64,000 nt of DNA from Trichomonas vaginalis G3 (Eukaryota; Parabasalia; Trichomonadida; Trichomonadidae): the NCBI RefSeq assembly GCF_026262505.1, contig NC_067204.1, positions 24,211,300-24,275,299 of the forward strand, read 5' to 3'. The position numbers and the translations under genes are program-made. Positions 21,720 through 31,253 of this stretch are shown here, one piece after another; position 1 is the stretch's first letter, and every line of letters begins with the position of its first letter. The notes below the pieces were generated by a model, which was not told the DNA's origin, made no database searches, and saw only the letters and a list, made by a program, of their open reading frames with translations.

Positions 21720-23310
21720 ATTTATATGTCATAATAGAACCCACTCGGACCAAGCTTTACTTTCTTCCTGACTGAGTTTTTAACTGAATCTTTAACTCTT
21801 CTTTTTCCTTCATTGCCACTACTTTCACTAGATGAAGTTACTTCTTCACTACTTTCACTTTGTTCTACTCTTCTCTTCTTCTTTGTGTCGCTTTTGGTAA
21901 CTTGCCCTCTGCTTCAAGTTGTAGCATCTTTGCCTCATGTTCACCTAGTATGTTTGTAAATTTCCCATGTCCTTTTTGCCTTTGGGCTCTGGTCGCCCAT
22001 CTCAGGTAACCTATATCCTAGAAAGATTTTGTCATAGTTTGTATTTGAGTCTTCGCTTATTGTTTGCATGACTCTTTCCTGAGTTTCCGGTTCAAGCTCT
22101 TCAAATATAGCTTGTCCATATGGAATAAGCTCGTTTCCAAATATATGTTTTTGTAGCCATTCTGGTTTTCTTTCCATGTAACCAATAATATCTTTTGTGA
22201 ATGGGAAAGCTTTTACCCAACGTTTCAGTCTTGCGTCATTTATTTCTGTAGTTGGTTTTATTTGTCATGGAACATGTTTTTCAATACTAACATTTCATTT
22301 GGTACTGTCCATTTGAGTTTTCTTAAATATTCATCCCTTCTCGGTTCATTGTCTGCAAAGTAAGTTTTTTATGACATTTTGCAAACTTTCGTTTGCAAGG
22401 TCATGTACAATAGGTTTCTCCTTCTTCTCTCTCCCTAACTCTCTTTCTAAACTCTTCACCAAATATACCATCTCTATGGTTCTGTGTAGTTCTTTGAGAT
22501 AAATGTTCTAGAACGTCAGGTGTTATATTTCCCTCAGCCATGTTCATTTCATACTGGTCCAAAATATCTGCATCTTTCATATCTTTCAATGGCATTAAAG
22601 CCGCTGAAAATACCCGTTATATCTGGTTCACCATTCACTTCCATTGCGTCTACAACTTCTTGGAATTGAGGTTGTAAGTTTATGAACCACCTATCCGGAT
22701 TAGCTTTATGACCCCATTTCATTGTAGTTCCATAGTCTGCAGAAACAAAAGTAGGTTTGTTTCCATATTGGTTAGGTTCTGAATGAACTTTTAAACAATG
22801 TTTCATTTCTATATGTTTGTTGAAATTTAAACCTTTTATTTTCACCGAGTTCAGCCAAAGATTGAATGTTATATGGTCGTAAGTAAAAAGGATTATTGTA
22901 TTTGCGTACATTTTCTTTCAGTACTTCCATTCTATGCTGAAATTTTCATCTGATGTTGGAGTCTTTTTGTATGTCGGTGAACATTTTTCGATATTCTTCT
23001 ACTATGTCAGCCGAATTTTTCTTAGACTCTTGGAAAGATTCCATATTCTCCTCATACTCTTGTTGAGGGTCAAGATTTTTCGGCTGTTCCAAATCTTCAT
23101 CTAGTTCTGTGAAGTTAGTTTCCAAAGGAGGGACTTGTTCGTTTCCTTCAGGCTCTTCTAGCTGTTGTTGCTGAACTATTTCTTCCAGTCTGGTTGTATC
23201 TGAACTTCTTCCTGTGGAGTTTCTTGTACCTCATCTGCTGGCATTTCATATATTCCGAGACCGTTTTAACAAGTTCCCTATCTAAGTCATCCGGACTCAT
23301 AAACTTTCTT
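21720..23310 (-). pseudogene. Polinton further structural or orphan relics (fossil)
   Basis: Minus-strand coding-like sequence in several frames. Recognisable stretches include a Trp-rich segment near 21,941-22,177 (WLQKHIFGNELIPYGQAIFEE) and frames near 22,401-22,911 with many charged residues. Ser/Glu-rich low-complexity DNA lies near 21,780-21,890 and Glu/Gln-rich DNA near 23,060-23,240. No domain recognised. Broken at several places. Confidence 0.4.
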
Positions 23311-23324
23311 CTTTCGTTCCGTCT

Positions 23325-25130
23325 CTATTTTTTTACGCGTTTCATGAAGAGAGTTGAATTATCATTTAGCTCTGACATCAAATATCTCGGAGTAAATTCA
23401 TTCATGTCATTTGGATGATATGCTATTAAATCATATCCCTTAGCGAGCTTGTATTTTCCAGGTTTGAGATTATATCCGATTTGATGCTGAACCATAAAGC
23501 TAAATAGGTTCGGGTCAGTATTTCCTTCCTTGAACTTTCTAATAGCTTCTTTATATCTGTCACTAAAGTCAAGAGTATCTGGGTAACCATAATCTTCCTT
23601 AAGCATTTTTAAGAATTCTTGGTTTCCTTTTTCTCTACTTCTTTTATGTCCTTGCTCTGTTTGTGGTTGTTGTTGTGCAGAGTTTTGAACTGTTGGTTTT
23701 GGTTGTTGTTGTGGTGCTGGATTTTGAACTGTTGGTTGTGGTGCTGGATTTTGAACTGTTGGTTGTTGTGCTGGTTTTGGTTGTGGTGCTGGATTTTGAA
23801 CTGTTGGTTGTTGTTGTGGTGATGGATTTTGAACTGTTGGTTGCTGTGTTGGTTGTAATGTTGGTTTTGGTGCATGCCTGTGTCTGTGTCCATGTGACGA
23901 TGTAAATGTTTTAGGTAGTCCTGGTGCAGGTGCTTCTCTTGGAGGGTTTGGTGGTATATAAGTTCCACCAGCTGGCACATATGTTCCATCTGCAGCATAA
24001 TGTCCTACCTGACTTTTCGTTCTTAAGAAAGCATTTACTAGGTCTGTTTTGGTCTGTTGTAACTCTTTTTCTTGACTTTCCACAACAGCTGCTCTAACGG
24101 CGTCATTGGCACTTTGAACTGCCTGTCTCGTTGCTGCATCTGTTATTTTCGTCATATTTTGTGCTACTTCTCTTAACTCTTTGTCGAAACCTTCAGACTT
24201 CAGTTTCTTTCCAGATGAGAAGTCGTTCACTAGTTTCACCTTACTATGAAGAGCTTCGAAGGCATTCTTAAAGTCAGCATTCATTAAAACTTCATTTGAA
24301 CTGTCTTCATCCGCTTGTATTTTTGTCCTTATTGACCCTATAAGTTGGGCTGCTTTAGCGTTGGCTTGGGCATCTAACCAGTCATTATTAGCTTTTATAT
24401 ATTCTGCGCTTTTCATTGCCTTTTGCATGGCTGCGTCGTTATTTTTACTTTCTTGTGCTAAGTTTTCATACTGTACGGTTTGGTTTTGCAACTGTAAAAG
24501 TTTTTCTGCCTTTACATTTGCTTCAACTTCTTTTTTATACTCATCGCTATCCATATATGTCTTCATGGCTTTTTGTTTTATCTCTTCATCTTTCAGTACT
24601 TTATATTGAGTATTATGGTTTTTCAAATTTATAACATCTTGTTCCATTTTTGCTACTTCTGCTGCTTTTTCTGACACTTTTTTCGCATATTCCTCTGTAC
24701 TTAGTTCTTTCAGTTGTTCTTCTTTCTTCTTTTTCTCTACGTTTAACTCATTGAGTTTCTTTGTGTGTCTGTCATATTCTAGTTTCTTTTCGTTTTCACT
24801 TATTTGTTTCTGTATGTCTATGTTTGACTTTTTGACATCTGTTATTTGATTTTTGAGTGAACTCAAATTCATTTGACTTTGAGGGTTATAAGCTGTTCCG
24901 TCTGCAGCTCCACCATAGCCTGCCATTTTCGCTAAAAGTGCCGCTCTTAAACCTCCACTCTGTGCACCAATAACTCGGTTTAAAAGCATAGGGTTGCTTG
25001 ACATTTGTTGCAACATAGTGGGGTCATTCATCATTTGTTGTTGCAACTGTTGTTGTGGTGTCAGTTTTACTATTGGATGTTTCAATGCTCCCTTCCTCTT
25101 ACGTATATTCTTACGTAGCTTACGTGGCAT
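23325..25130 (-). CDS. Polinton long coiled-coil protein, 601 residues
   Basis: Uninterrupted frame. The start is very basic (MPRKLRKNIRKRKGALKHP), followed by a Gln/Met-rich piece and a long helical coiled coil from about residue 85 to 380, rich in Lys, Glu, Ala and Gln. A Pro-rich linker with about six repeats of the type QPTVQNPAPQ follows (near 23,680-23,860), and the last 100 residues look globular. Basic head plus long coil suggests a DNA- or core-associated structural protein. No family recognised. The repeat part is also open in other frames, which are by-products. Confidence 0.6.
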   Translation of the reverse strand: MPRKLRKNIRKRKGALKHPIVKLTPQQQLQQQMMNDPTMLQQMSSNPMLLNRVIGAQSGGLRAALLAKMAGYGGAADGTAYNPQSQMNLSSLKNQITDVKKSNIDIQKQISENEKKLEYDRHTKKLNELNVEKKKKEEQLKELSTEEYAKKVSEKAAEVAKMEQDVINLKNHNTQYKVLKDEEIKQKAMKTYMDSDEYKKEVEANVKAEKLLQLQNQTVQYENLAQESKNNDAAMQKAMKSAEYIKANNDWLDAQANAKAAQLIGSIRTKIQADEDSSNEVLMNADFKNAFEALHSKVKLVNDFSSGKKLKSEGFDKELREVAQNMTKITDAATRQAVQSANDAVRAAVVESQEKELQQTKTDLVNAFLRTKSQVGHYAADGTYVPAGGTYIPPNPPREAPAPGLPKTFTSSHGHRHRHAPKPTLQPTQQPTVQNPSPQQQPTVQNPAPQPKPAQQPTVQNPAPQPTVQNPAPQQQPKPTVQNSAQQQPQTEQGHKRSREKGNQEFLKMLKEDYGYPDTLDFSDRYKEAIRKFKEGNTDPNLFSFMVQHQIGYNLKPGKYKLAKGYDLIAYHPNDMNEFTPRYLMSELNDNSTLFMKRVKK

Positions 25131-25601
25131 TTTAAGTGAAGTTAAAAAGCGGTTTTTGACAGATGTTTATATGACACTTTTTGTTCAGCTCAAAAAACTA
25201 CTCGGTCAAAGTGTTGTCAGTTTTGCAAAATAACCGTCTTATCTCATTATATAAGGGAGAAAAGGCTTCTCAAAGTATACTTCCTTGGAACGCCTGTAAC
25301 TTTTCCTGTAGTGACGATAGACCTTTACTTGTCCGGACAAAGTTATACTATTTTGAATGCTCTACAAAAAAGTCAACGGCGACGACTCTCAAAAACCGTT
25401 GTGTAAAAAGTTTTACCGTTGGACAAAAAGTATATATAGAAAACAAAAAACGTTTATAGTTCATTCAATATTTGAGATAAACCGTTTTTCCCACGGTAAC
25501 TATTAAATAAAATAAAAAAATAGAGGGGGTCTCCGTTGACGAAAACGGTTTATCTCAAACTTTTCTATGAGTGGTCCGAAAAAAACAGTTCATTTTTCAT
25601 A
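25131..25601. promoter_or_regulatory. Divergent intergenic region with 18-bp inverted repeat
   Basis: About 470 bp between a minus-strand and a plus-strand Polinton gene. A perfect 18-bp inverted repeat, TTTGAGATAAACCGTTTT at 25,471-25,488 and its reverse complement at 25,542-25,559, brackets an A-rich loop. The core AACCGTT, or close relatives (AAAACCGTT, TACCGTTG, GCGGTTTTT), recurs several times from 25,150 to 25,550. It may be a shared promoter or a replication-related site. Confidence 0.6.
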
Positions 25602-26260
25602 ATGGAAGGAAGAACAAGTGTCGCAAACAATTCGTCGACTACCTCTGCAGTTAAAGTTCCTACAACTTATGTCTCACCATTCTCAAAACCCTTACGACCT
25701 CCTATAATACCAAAGCAACCTCCTCATACAATTCAAGACAAATTGTCCAACAATTTGAGTTCTTCTTCTTCTCAAAACACAACAGAAACATCTGAAACAG
25801 TTGTCCAAACAGCACCAGAACAAGTTTCACATAGTTTTACAATTCAAGACAAATTGTCCAACAATTTGAGTTCTTCTTCTTCTCAAAACACAACAGAAAC
25901 ATCTGAAACAGATGTACAACCAATAGAACAAGATATAGTCTCTCAAACTACAAGTATGTTAACAAGAGCACAATTTCAAGATTTAATTTCTCTTGAACAA
26001 TATTCGAGTAACGAAACACAAAGCGACGACTGTAACCTCTCGCTACCCGAATCCATTCAAAGAAAATACGCCATGAAAAGACTGAAATTGTTGTATAAAC
26101 TTCTTAACAATTGGGGGTCGAAGACAACTTAGATTATAGTGAAATGTTTAACAAAGTCATAGAATCTCTTAAACCAATTGAAAACGACATAAAAAATCCC
26201 GGTGTTCTTGTAGACATTTTCGCCTCAAAATTACCAGTTACAACTAATCTAATAGCAACA
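25602..26260 (+). pseudogene. Polinton Ser/Thr-rich protein (fossil)
   Basis: Starts with ATG giving MEGRTSVANNSSTTSAVK, just after the inverted repeat. The protein is Ser, Thr, Gln and Asn rich. It holds two exact direct copies (about 70 bp, 111 bp apart, near 25,730 and 25,841) that encode IQDKLSNNLSSSSSQNTTET. Probably disordered. No family recognised. The region is broken. Confidence 0.45.
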
Positions 26261-26797
26261 TAAGCTATAGAGCAATTTATTTTATGTTTTCCCAAGCAAT
26301 ATAGACAACACCTGAGGGAAACAAGAATAGGAAAATTTCAATTGGTGTATCCTACAACATACAACTATTACGAAGAAGCAAATGAATATGGAGAACTCTC
26401 ATTCCATTTCACACTTTCAGTTCCTGAGGGAGAAGAAAAAGCAATCTATCATGTACAATCTCTTGCAGGATGTGAAGGAAAACCTCACATAATAACTACT
26501 GTTGCAATTGACAAACCTGCAAGAGTCGAAGACGATGTTTTGTTCGCGTCCATTGCTGGTTTTGGCATGGGAGAACCAATTCCAATTTCCCATTTCACAG
26601 AATACTCAGCACAACATTTTCAAAATGTAGAATTCGTGTTCTACGACCATCAAAAGTTCCTGCTAACAAAACCAAAGAAACAATTTGTCTCAATATTTGT
26701 TGCTGGTCATGTGGCTGACAAAGAGCCATCAGATACTGACTATGAAGAAGAGGAGGAGGAAGAAGAAAACAATAGCGATGTCGTTCTTATCGAATAA
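26261..26797 (+). pseudogene. Polinton orphan with acidic tail (fossil)
   Basis: Plus-strand frame, read most clearly from about 26,342 and ending in a strongly acidic tail (DTDYEEEEEEEENNSDVVLIE). The middle is beta-rich. No good ATG was seen for the clear part. It is the last gene before the right edge of the element. No family recognised. Confidence 0.45.
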
Positions 26798-26834
26798 AAA
26801 CTTTAATTTTTTACTATATAATTTTTTTAGTTCT

Positions 26835-26886
26835 CCTCTAGGTTTTTTTAGGTGCTAGAGGGCACGAAGCGCCTGGAAGCCCCACT
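26835..26886. repeat. Presumed right end of the Polinton
   Basis: A hairpin (CCTCTAG at 26,835-26,841 with CTAGAGG at 26,855-26,861) followed by GC-rich sequence ending GAAGCCCCACT. GC content drops at once beyond it, and the host gene promoter starts 85 bp later. Polintons usually end in AG...CT. The matching left end was not found in the window, so the edge is tentative. Confidence 0.4.
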
Positions 26887-26987
26887 ACCTTTTTTTAATC
26901 TGCTTTAAATCAGTACTATTATAAACTTTTCTCACTGAACCATTAAGTTGCATTGAAAAATAATTTTCAATACCTTTATTCATACAA

Positions 26988-28076
26988 ATGCTTTCTCGTA
27001 GCATAATAGATGCTTATCTTCCATTAATCCAAAATTCTTCTCAACATTTCGACATTACTAAAGGAGACTTTGAAATACCCAAACTCAAACGAGCAGATCT
27101 CGTTGATCTTTTACATAAAATGATTGAAATTTTCAGAGACGAACCATCATTAATTCGACTTGATGGTTTGTTTAATGTCATTGGAGATATACATGGAAAT
27201 CTTCGCGATCTTTTAAGAGTTTTTGCATACTGCGGTACTCCGATTCAGAATGGCTATGTTTTCCTTGGTGACTATGTCGATAGAGGAGATTTCTCAATTG
27301 AGGTTATGGTTCTTCTTTTTAGTTTCAAGCTTGCATATCCCCATCACGTTTACTTACTTAGAGGCAATCATGAATTTGAAATGGTTAATTCATTCTACGG
27401 ATTTCGTGATCAATGCATCAACGACTATGATGAGCAAATCTTCAACTTATTTAATGAAGTCTTTTCATATCTACCGTTAGCAGCAATAATAAACGATGAA
27501 TACTTCCTTGTTCATGGTGGAATCTGTCCGAAGCTTGAAAAAGTCTCACAAATCGAATCCATACAACGTCCAATCAAAACATTTCACGATGAAGCCGACG
27601 ATGGTGATTTAATCACTGGCTTGATGTGGAGTGATCCTAGCGACTCTATGGCATGGTTCTCCGATAATATTAGAGGCCGAGGATTCTTTTTCGGATTCCA
27701 AGCCGCAAGGCAATTTTTAGATTCAAATAAATTAACATATATTATTAGAGCTCATGAATGCGTTGATGGTCTCAAAGAGCATTTCAATGGATGCGTTCTT
27801 ACAATATTCTCATCAAGCCATTACTATATGAACTCTAATAATTCCTGCGGTTTTATACAACTTGTAAAAAAAAGTAAATACAGTATGTCCATGCTTCCTC
27901 CTATGGAACAATGGAAGAAGATGCACGCAGAATACAAATTTATTGAAGTTGGAAATACAATTCCAATTTGCCAAAGAAGTATCAAATCATTTACAACAAA
28001 TAGAACCAGATCTTCGCGATTGCAATATCTAATAGGAAGTAAGAATCGTATTAGAACTATTATTCCTATCAACTAA
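26988..28076 (+). CDS. PPP-family serine/threonine protein phosphatase
   Basis: 362-residue metal-dependent phosphatase of the PP1/PP2A superfamily, which removes phosphate from Ser and Thr. Motifs in order are GDIHGN (residues 66-71), GDYVDRG (94-100), RGNHE (125-129), HGG (176-178) and RAHE (254-257). These cover the metal and phosphate ligands, so it should be active. The usual carboxyl-end FSAPNY loop reads FSSSHYY here, and a tail of about 80 unusual basic residues follows, so it is a divergent lineage rather than classical PP1. A CCTTT box 15 bp before the ATG (26,973-26,977) looks like the trichomonad core promoter motif. The stop is TAAA. Confidence 0.9.
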   Translation: MLSRSIIDAYLPLIQNSSQHFDITKGDFEIPKLKRADLVDLLHKMIEIFRDEPSLIRLDGLFNVIGDIHGNLRDLLRVFAYCGTPIQNGYVFLGDYVDRGDFSIEVMVLLFSFKLAYPHHVYLLRGNHEFEMVNSFYGFRDQCINDYDEQIFNLFNEVFSYLPLAAIINDEYFLVHGGICPKLEKVSQIESIQRPIKTFHDEADDGDLITGLMWSDPSDSMAWFSDNIRGRGFFFGFQAARQFLDSNKLTYIIRAHECVDGLKEHFNGCVLTIFSSSHYYMNSNNSCGFIQLVKKSKYSMSMLPPMEQWKKMHAEYKFIEVGNTIPICQRSIKSFTTNRTRSSRLQYLIGSKNRIRTIIPIN

Positions 28077-28437
28077 ACTTGTTTTTATTTTGTTTGTCGA
28101 AATTAACTCATTCTTTTTTTGTGTTTCAACCTATATCATTGAAACTGTGAATTGTGGTTAGTATGCTCATATTATGTATTACTATCTGTGATGTTTACCA
28201 TATTATGAACAATTCATATTAAATTTATGCATAATTCGTTTACATATGCAATTGAATTCGAAAATTGTTGCATATTGACATGCTTATCACGATAGTAATT
28301 AAATTTTTAAAGATTTGAAGAATATGAGAAACCAAATCAAAAGGAAAAAGAAAAAATTCGGTTCCATTTCAGATGGGATTAGTTGTCCGCTAATATTAAA
28401 GATATGAAATTCCAAATTCTAAAAGTGACATTTTATC

Positions 28438-28992
28438 ATGTTACTGAGTATGATTTCGATTGCTGTTGAGAATATGGTTACTTTCACAACATTTCTCTTA
28501 ATGATTTTCGGATTCTTTTACTGGTTTTCGGATTTAACAGAGAAACATTTAAAGATTGTAACAAATACCGTTAGAGTATTCAATATTTTGATCACACTAT
28601 TAACACTCGTCAACTATTATGAGTTTCCAATTTTCAATTGCGTTTTACTTACAGTAGGATCTGGTTTTTTGACATATTTAATTTTTAATGGCTATCCAAA
28701 GATCAGAATTGACAGAAGAGATTATATATTAGCCCTAGTACTTACACTAGTTAATCATTTTATTTGGATGATTTACTATTTCTCGAATTCTTACCCAGCA
28801 ACAATTGTTTTAACGACATTCGTTGTTTTTATTTGGTTCAATCCTATTACAATTGTTTCATCAATCGTTAAATATGATGAACATAAGCGTGGCTCTTTCC
28901 TTGGCTTTTGGAAATCTTTATTCTTGAAAATGGAAAATGATTTCCATCAAGATATGGCTAGGATGCAAAGGAAACAAAGAAAGAGTGTTTAA
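28438..28992 (+). CDS. SVP26/TEX261-family ER membrane protein
   Basis: 184 residues with about four or five hydrophobic spans. The order of features follows SVP26 (yeast) and TEX261 (animals), ER-to-Golgi cargo adaptors that help load type II membrane enzymes into COPII vesicles. A first span is followed by a WFSDLTEKHLKIVTN-like stretch (YYLAELIEEYTVATS in animals). Later come YPKIRIDRRDYILALVLTLV with the conserved VNH, and a Trp-containing span ending in NPITIVSS. The tail is basic. A GT31-like glycosyltransferase, the kind of client this family carries, is encoded 5 kb away. An AAAAGTGAC box lies 17 bp before the ATG. Assignment is by remembered similarity. Confidence 0.7.
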   Translation: MLLSMISIAVENMVTFTTFLLMIFGFFYWFSDLTEKHLKIVTNTVRVFNILITLLTLVNYYEFPIFNCVLLTVGSGFLTYLIFNGYPKIRIDRRDYILALVLTLVNHFIWMIYYFSNSYPATIVLTTFVVFIWFNPITIVSSIVKYDEHKRGSFLGFWKSLFLKMENDFHQDMARMQRKQRKSV

Positions 28993-29247
28993 TTTTTTAT
29001 TATTTTCCATATTGTTTAAAATATATTATTTCGAATTGAAAATTTCTTTTTTTAAGTCTTAAATCCTTCCATGATAACTTTGCTTTCGAAAAATTGAACT
29101 GAGAAAACTTTAATAATATGCTCAATTCTATAATAAATTAAATATATTTTATCTTTAAGTTGAGCAATGATATTTTAAGCCCAATATATCGATAACTAAT
29201 GTTGAAATATAATTAATTCTAGATGCAACCAACTAACAAAATTTTTG

Positions 29248-30444
29248 ATGTCATCTGCACCAGAGTGGTTCCCAACAGGATCTCTCCAGGAAGCCATTGA
29301 TGAGGTCAAAAAGCTTACTGTTGATGATGAGTTCAAGGAAGCAGCAATGAAGTCGATTGCTGAAAAAGTTTTACAACTTGGTTCAATCAAATCTGCGACA
29401 ATTGATGCAAAAACTGGAGAATATAATGTCGTAGCGCGTGATGGTCTTATGAAAACTTATGTTGGAGGCGATATAGGCACAGAGAAAGCAGTTAGAGCTT
29501 CAACAGGTTGGGCAAACTTTTTCAAGAGAGGCGAAACTATTTCTCTTACAGGCAAGTATACTGTAGGAGGAAATCCATCAGTCAATGTTGCATTTACATT
29601 ACCAGACTTCAAATCTGTTGATTTTTCCAAAAATACTCCTTTCAGAACTTATTCTTACGCATTTAATATAGAAAAGAATGATGATGGATATAAATCTATA
29701 CAATCTGCCGGATTTGAATTTAATCTTGGTGGTGGTAAAGACGTTTTTTCAAAATCCATTTCATTATCTGCCATTCGCCAAGCAATAGATTCCGATGTTC
29801 CATTCCCACTTAAATACGAACCAAATCCTTACTTCAAATTCCAAATTGGAGCTGGAATGCCTTCATTTCTCCCTATGCAACGTAATCAGATCCATGCAGG
29901 CCTTATTTGTGACACGAAATTGGCAGTTACACCATTTGTTAAAGCTACAGGATTCAATAAAATCAATTTACCATTTGGAATTTCAATTACAGCGAATATG
30001 GGACTTATTTCTTCATTAAGAAAGCGTCCTGGAGCTAAATTATCACTAGAAAACATGACTCCTGTTCCATATCCAGAGAAATTCCTCCTTGGAGGCTTAC
30101 CAACAATTTATGGCGTTGATGCGGCCAAATTCGGCTATAAATATGGAGGATTCCCAATTGGAAGCAACGTTTATGCCTCTTTAACATTAGATGAAAGCGT
30201 TTTGATCTTCCCAGAGCAAAGTTTGAACGGACACATCTTTTTGAGCGGATCCATCGCTAAAAACTTCTCTTCTTACTTCCCACAGTCGTGCGATCCTTCT
30301 TGGACATCGCTGGCTGTTGCTGGTGTTGGTCTTACCTTTATTCAAGGCCAAGTCAAGGTTGAAGCAAATCTCCAGAAGCCAATCTTCCAATCTGGAGCCA
30401 AATTGAATGTTTTGACCTATCAGCTCGGAATTACTCCTGCTTAA
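29248..30444 (+). CDS. Sam50/Omp85-like outer-membrane barrel protein (hydrogenosomal)
   Basis: 398 residues; the start is the ATG at 29,248, with a TTG just before it ignored. The amino end is short and helical, likely one POTRA-like remnant. The rest alternates polar and hydrophobic residues in strands. Signs of the Sam50 barrel are FLLGGLPTIYGVDAAKFGY in the middle and GVGLTFIQGQVKVEANLQKP near the end. In trichomonads Sam50 inserts beta-barrel proteins into the hydrogenosome outer membrane. The length suits a reduced Sam50. The stop reads TAAATAAA, fitting the trichomonad poly(A) signal. A different hydrogenosomal barrel (VDAC or Tom40-like) is less likely because of the GG loop. Confidence 0.7.
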   Translation: MSSAPEWFPTGSLQEAIDEVKKLTVDDEFKEAAMKSIAEKVLQLGSIKSATIDAKTGEYNVVARDGLMKTYVGGDIGTEKAVRASTGWANFFKRGETISLTGKYTVGGNPSVNVAFTLPDFKSVDFSKNTPFRTYSYAFNIEKNDDGYKSIQSAGFEFNLGGGKDVFSKSISLSAIRQAIDSDVPFPLKYEPNPYFKFQIGAGMPSFLPMQRNQIHAGLICDTKLAVTPFVKATGFNKINLPFGISITANMGLISSLRKRPGAKLSLENMTPVPYPEKFLLGGLPTIYGVDAAKFGYKYGGFPIGSNVYASLTLDESVLIFPEQSLNGHIFLSGSIAKNFSSYFPQSCDPSWTSLAVAGVGLTFIQGQVKVEANLQKPIFQSGAKLNVLTYQLGITPA

Positions 30445-31230
30445 ATAAAATACTAGAGTTTTCTTTTCAATAAATTTTTGATTTATAAGAATTTATGAGT
30501 TTGGTAATGATTTATATAAAAATTTTCTGCTATTAGGACGTTGTTATTAAATATCAAATAATATATAAAGGATTGAAATAACGTACATCAAAAAAGAAAA
30601 AAATGGGACCTATCCAGAAATGAACGTCAAAAAACATTTTGTGCACTCAAAGGTGATATTAGGGTCATCTTTGTCCAAGGACCATGCTAAATTTCTCTGT
30701 ATCGTTGAAATGAAAGTAGCCAGAACATAGCAACTAGGCCATATCCTCAGCTAATAGAATATGTTTGACAATGCTTTATAAACTAAAAATGTTTTTGTCT
30801 TCAAATATCATATAGAATATAAAGAATAAAAACAAAAATATATGGATTATATCATGGAAAATTGCAGAAATTCTCTTTCTCCTTCCTAAAAGAATCCTTG
30901 AAATCTATTTTATTATTCAAAGGTACTCTTTGGACAAAATCTCTTATGTTTCAAAATCGATTTGGTTCATATAGCATCATTCCACAATAGACTCTAAGTC
31001 AAAAGAAACAACAAGCTCAAAAGATTCAGAAATATTGCATTTGAACCAAAATGAAATAGAATTTACTAGAAAATATCCTTAAAATTTAAATTAGTAGCCA
31101 TTCACCCTTAATTTTTAGGAGAATGCACTATCAAATATGCAATTTTGACATGGCTAAGAATTTTGATAAAATTTGTGATTTAAATGCCTTTTCTTATTAT
31201 ATTTTGAACTTACAAACAAAAAATTATACT
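30445..31230. other. AT-rich intergenic gap
   Basis: About 790 bp without a credible gene. A purine-rich patch lies at 30,588-30,606. I see no tRNA-like arms, strong hairpin or repeat. Two Inr-like sites of the next gene lie at its right edge. Confidence 0.6.
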
Positions 31231-31248
31231 TCATTAATTTTGTCACTT
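31231..31248 (+). promoter_or_regulatory. Two Inr-like sites before the NOT-box gene
   Basis: TCATTA (31,231-31,236) and TCACTT (31,243-31,248) both fit the trichomonad initiator TCAYTW. They lie about 21 and 9 bp before the ATG at 31,254, so the mRNA leader would be under 25 nt, which is normal for this group. Confidence 0.55.
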
Positions 31249-31253
31249 TTTAT

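Larger units (their letters stand above)
14930..26886. mobile_element. Polinton/Maverick element, right stretch (fossil)
   Basis: Second Polinton stretch. Its parts are a plus-strand charged protein, then on the minus strand an orphan, an SF3-type helicase, small possible virion proteins, a capsid-like region, further relics and a 601-residue coiled-coil protein, then two plus-strand orphans. The right limit is placed near 26,886, after a hairpin and the sequence GAAGCCCCACT; Polintons end in CT, so this fits but no left partner was found. It is broken, with around ten or more breaks, plus mariner copy 3 at 18,697. Decay is moderate, so the age is intermediate: older than the intact mariners. 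Confidence 0.75.

Noticed and set aside
23609-23998. His/Gln-rich frame and Leu/Val/Trp-rich frames over the QPTVQNPAPQ repeats
   Set aside because: These are other-frame shadows of the repeat part of the 601-residue protein.
29223-29250. ATG at 29,223 as start of the Sam50-like gene
   Set aside because: It is not in frame with the barrel; the first in-frame ATG is at 29,248.
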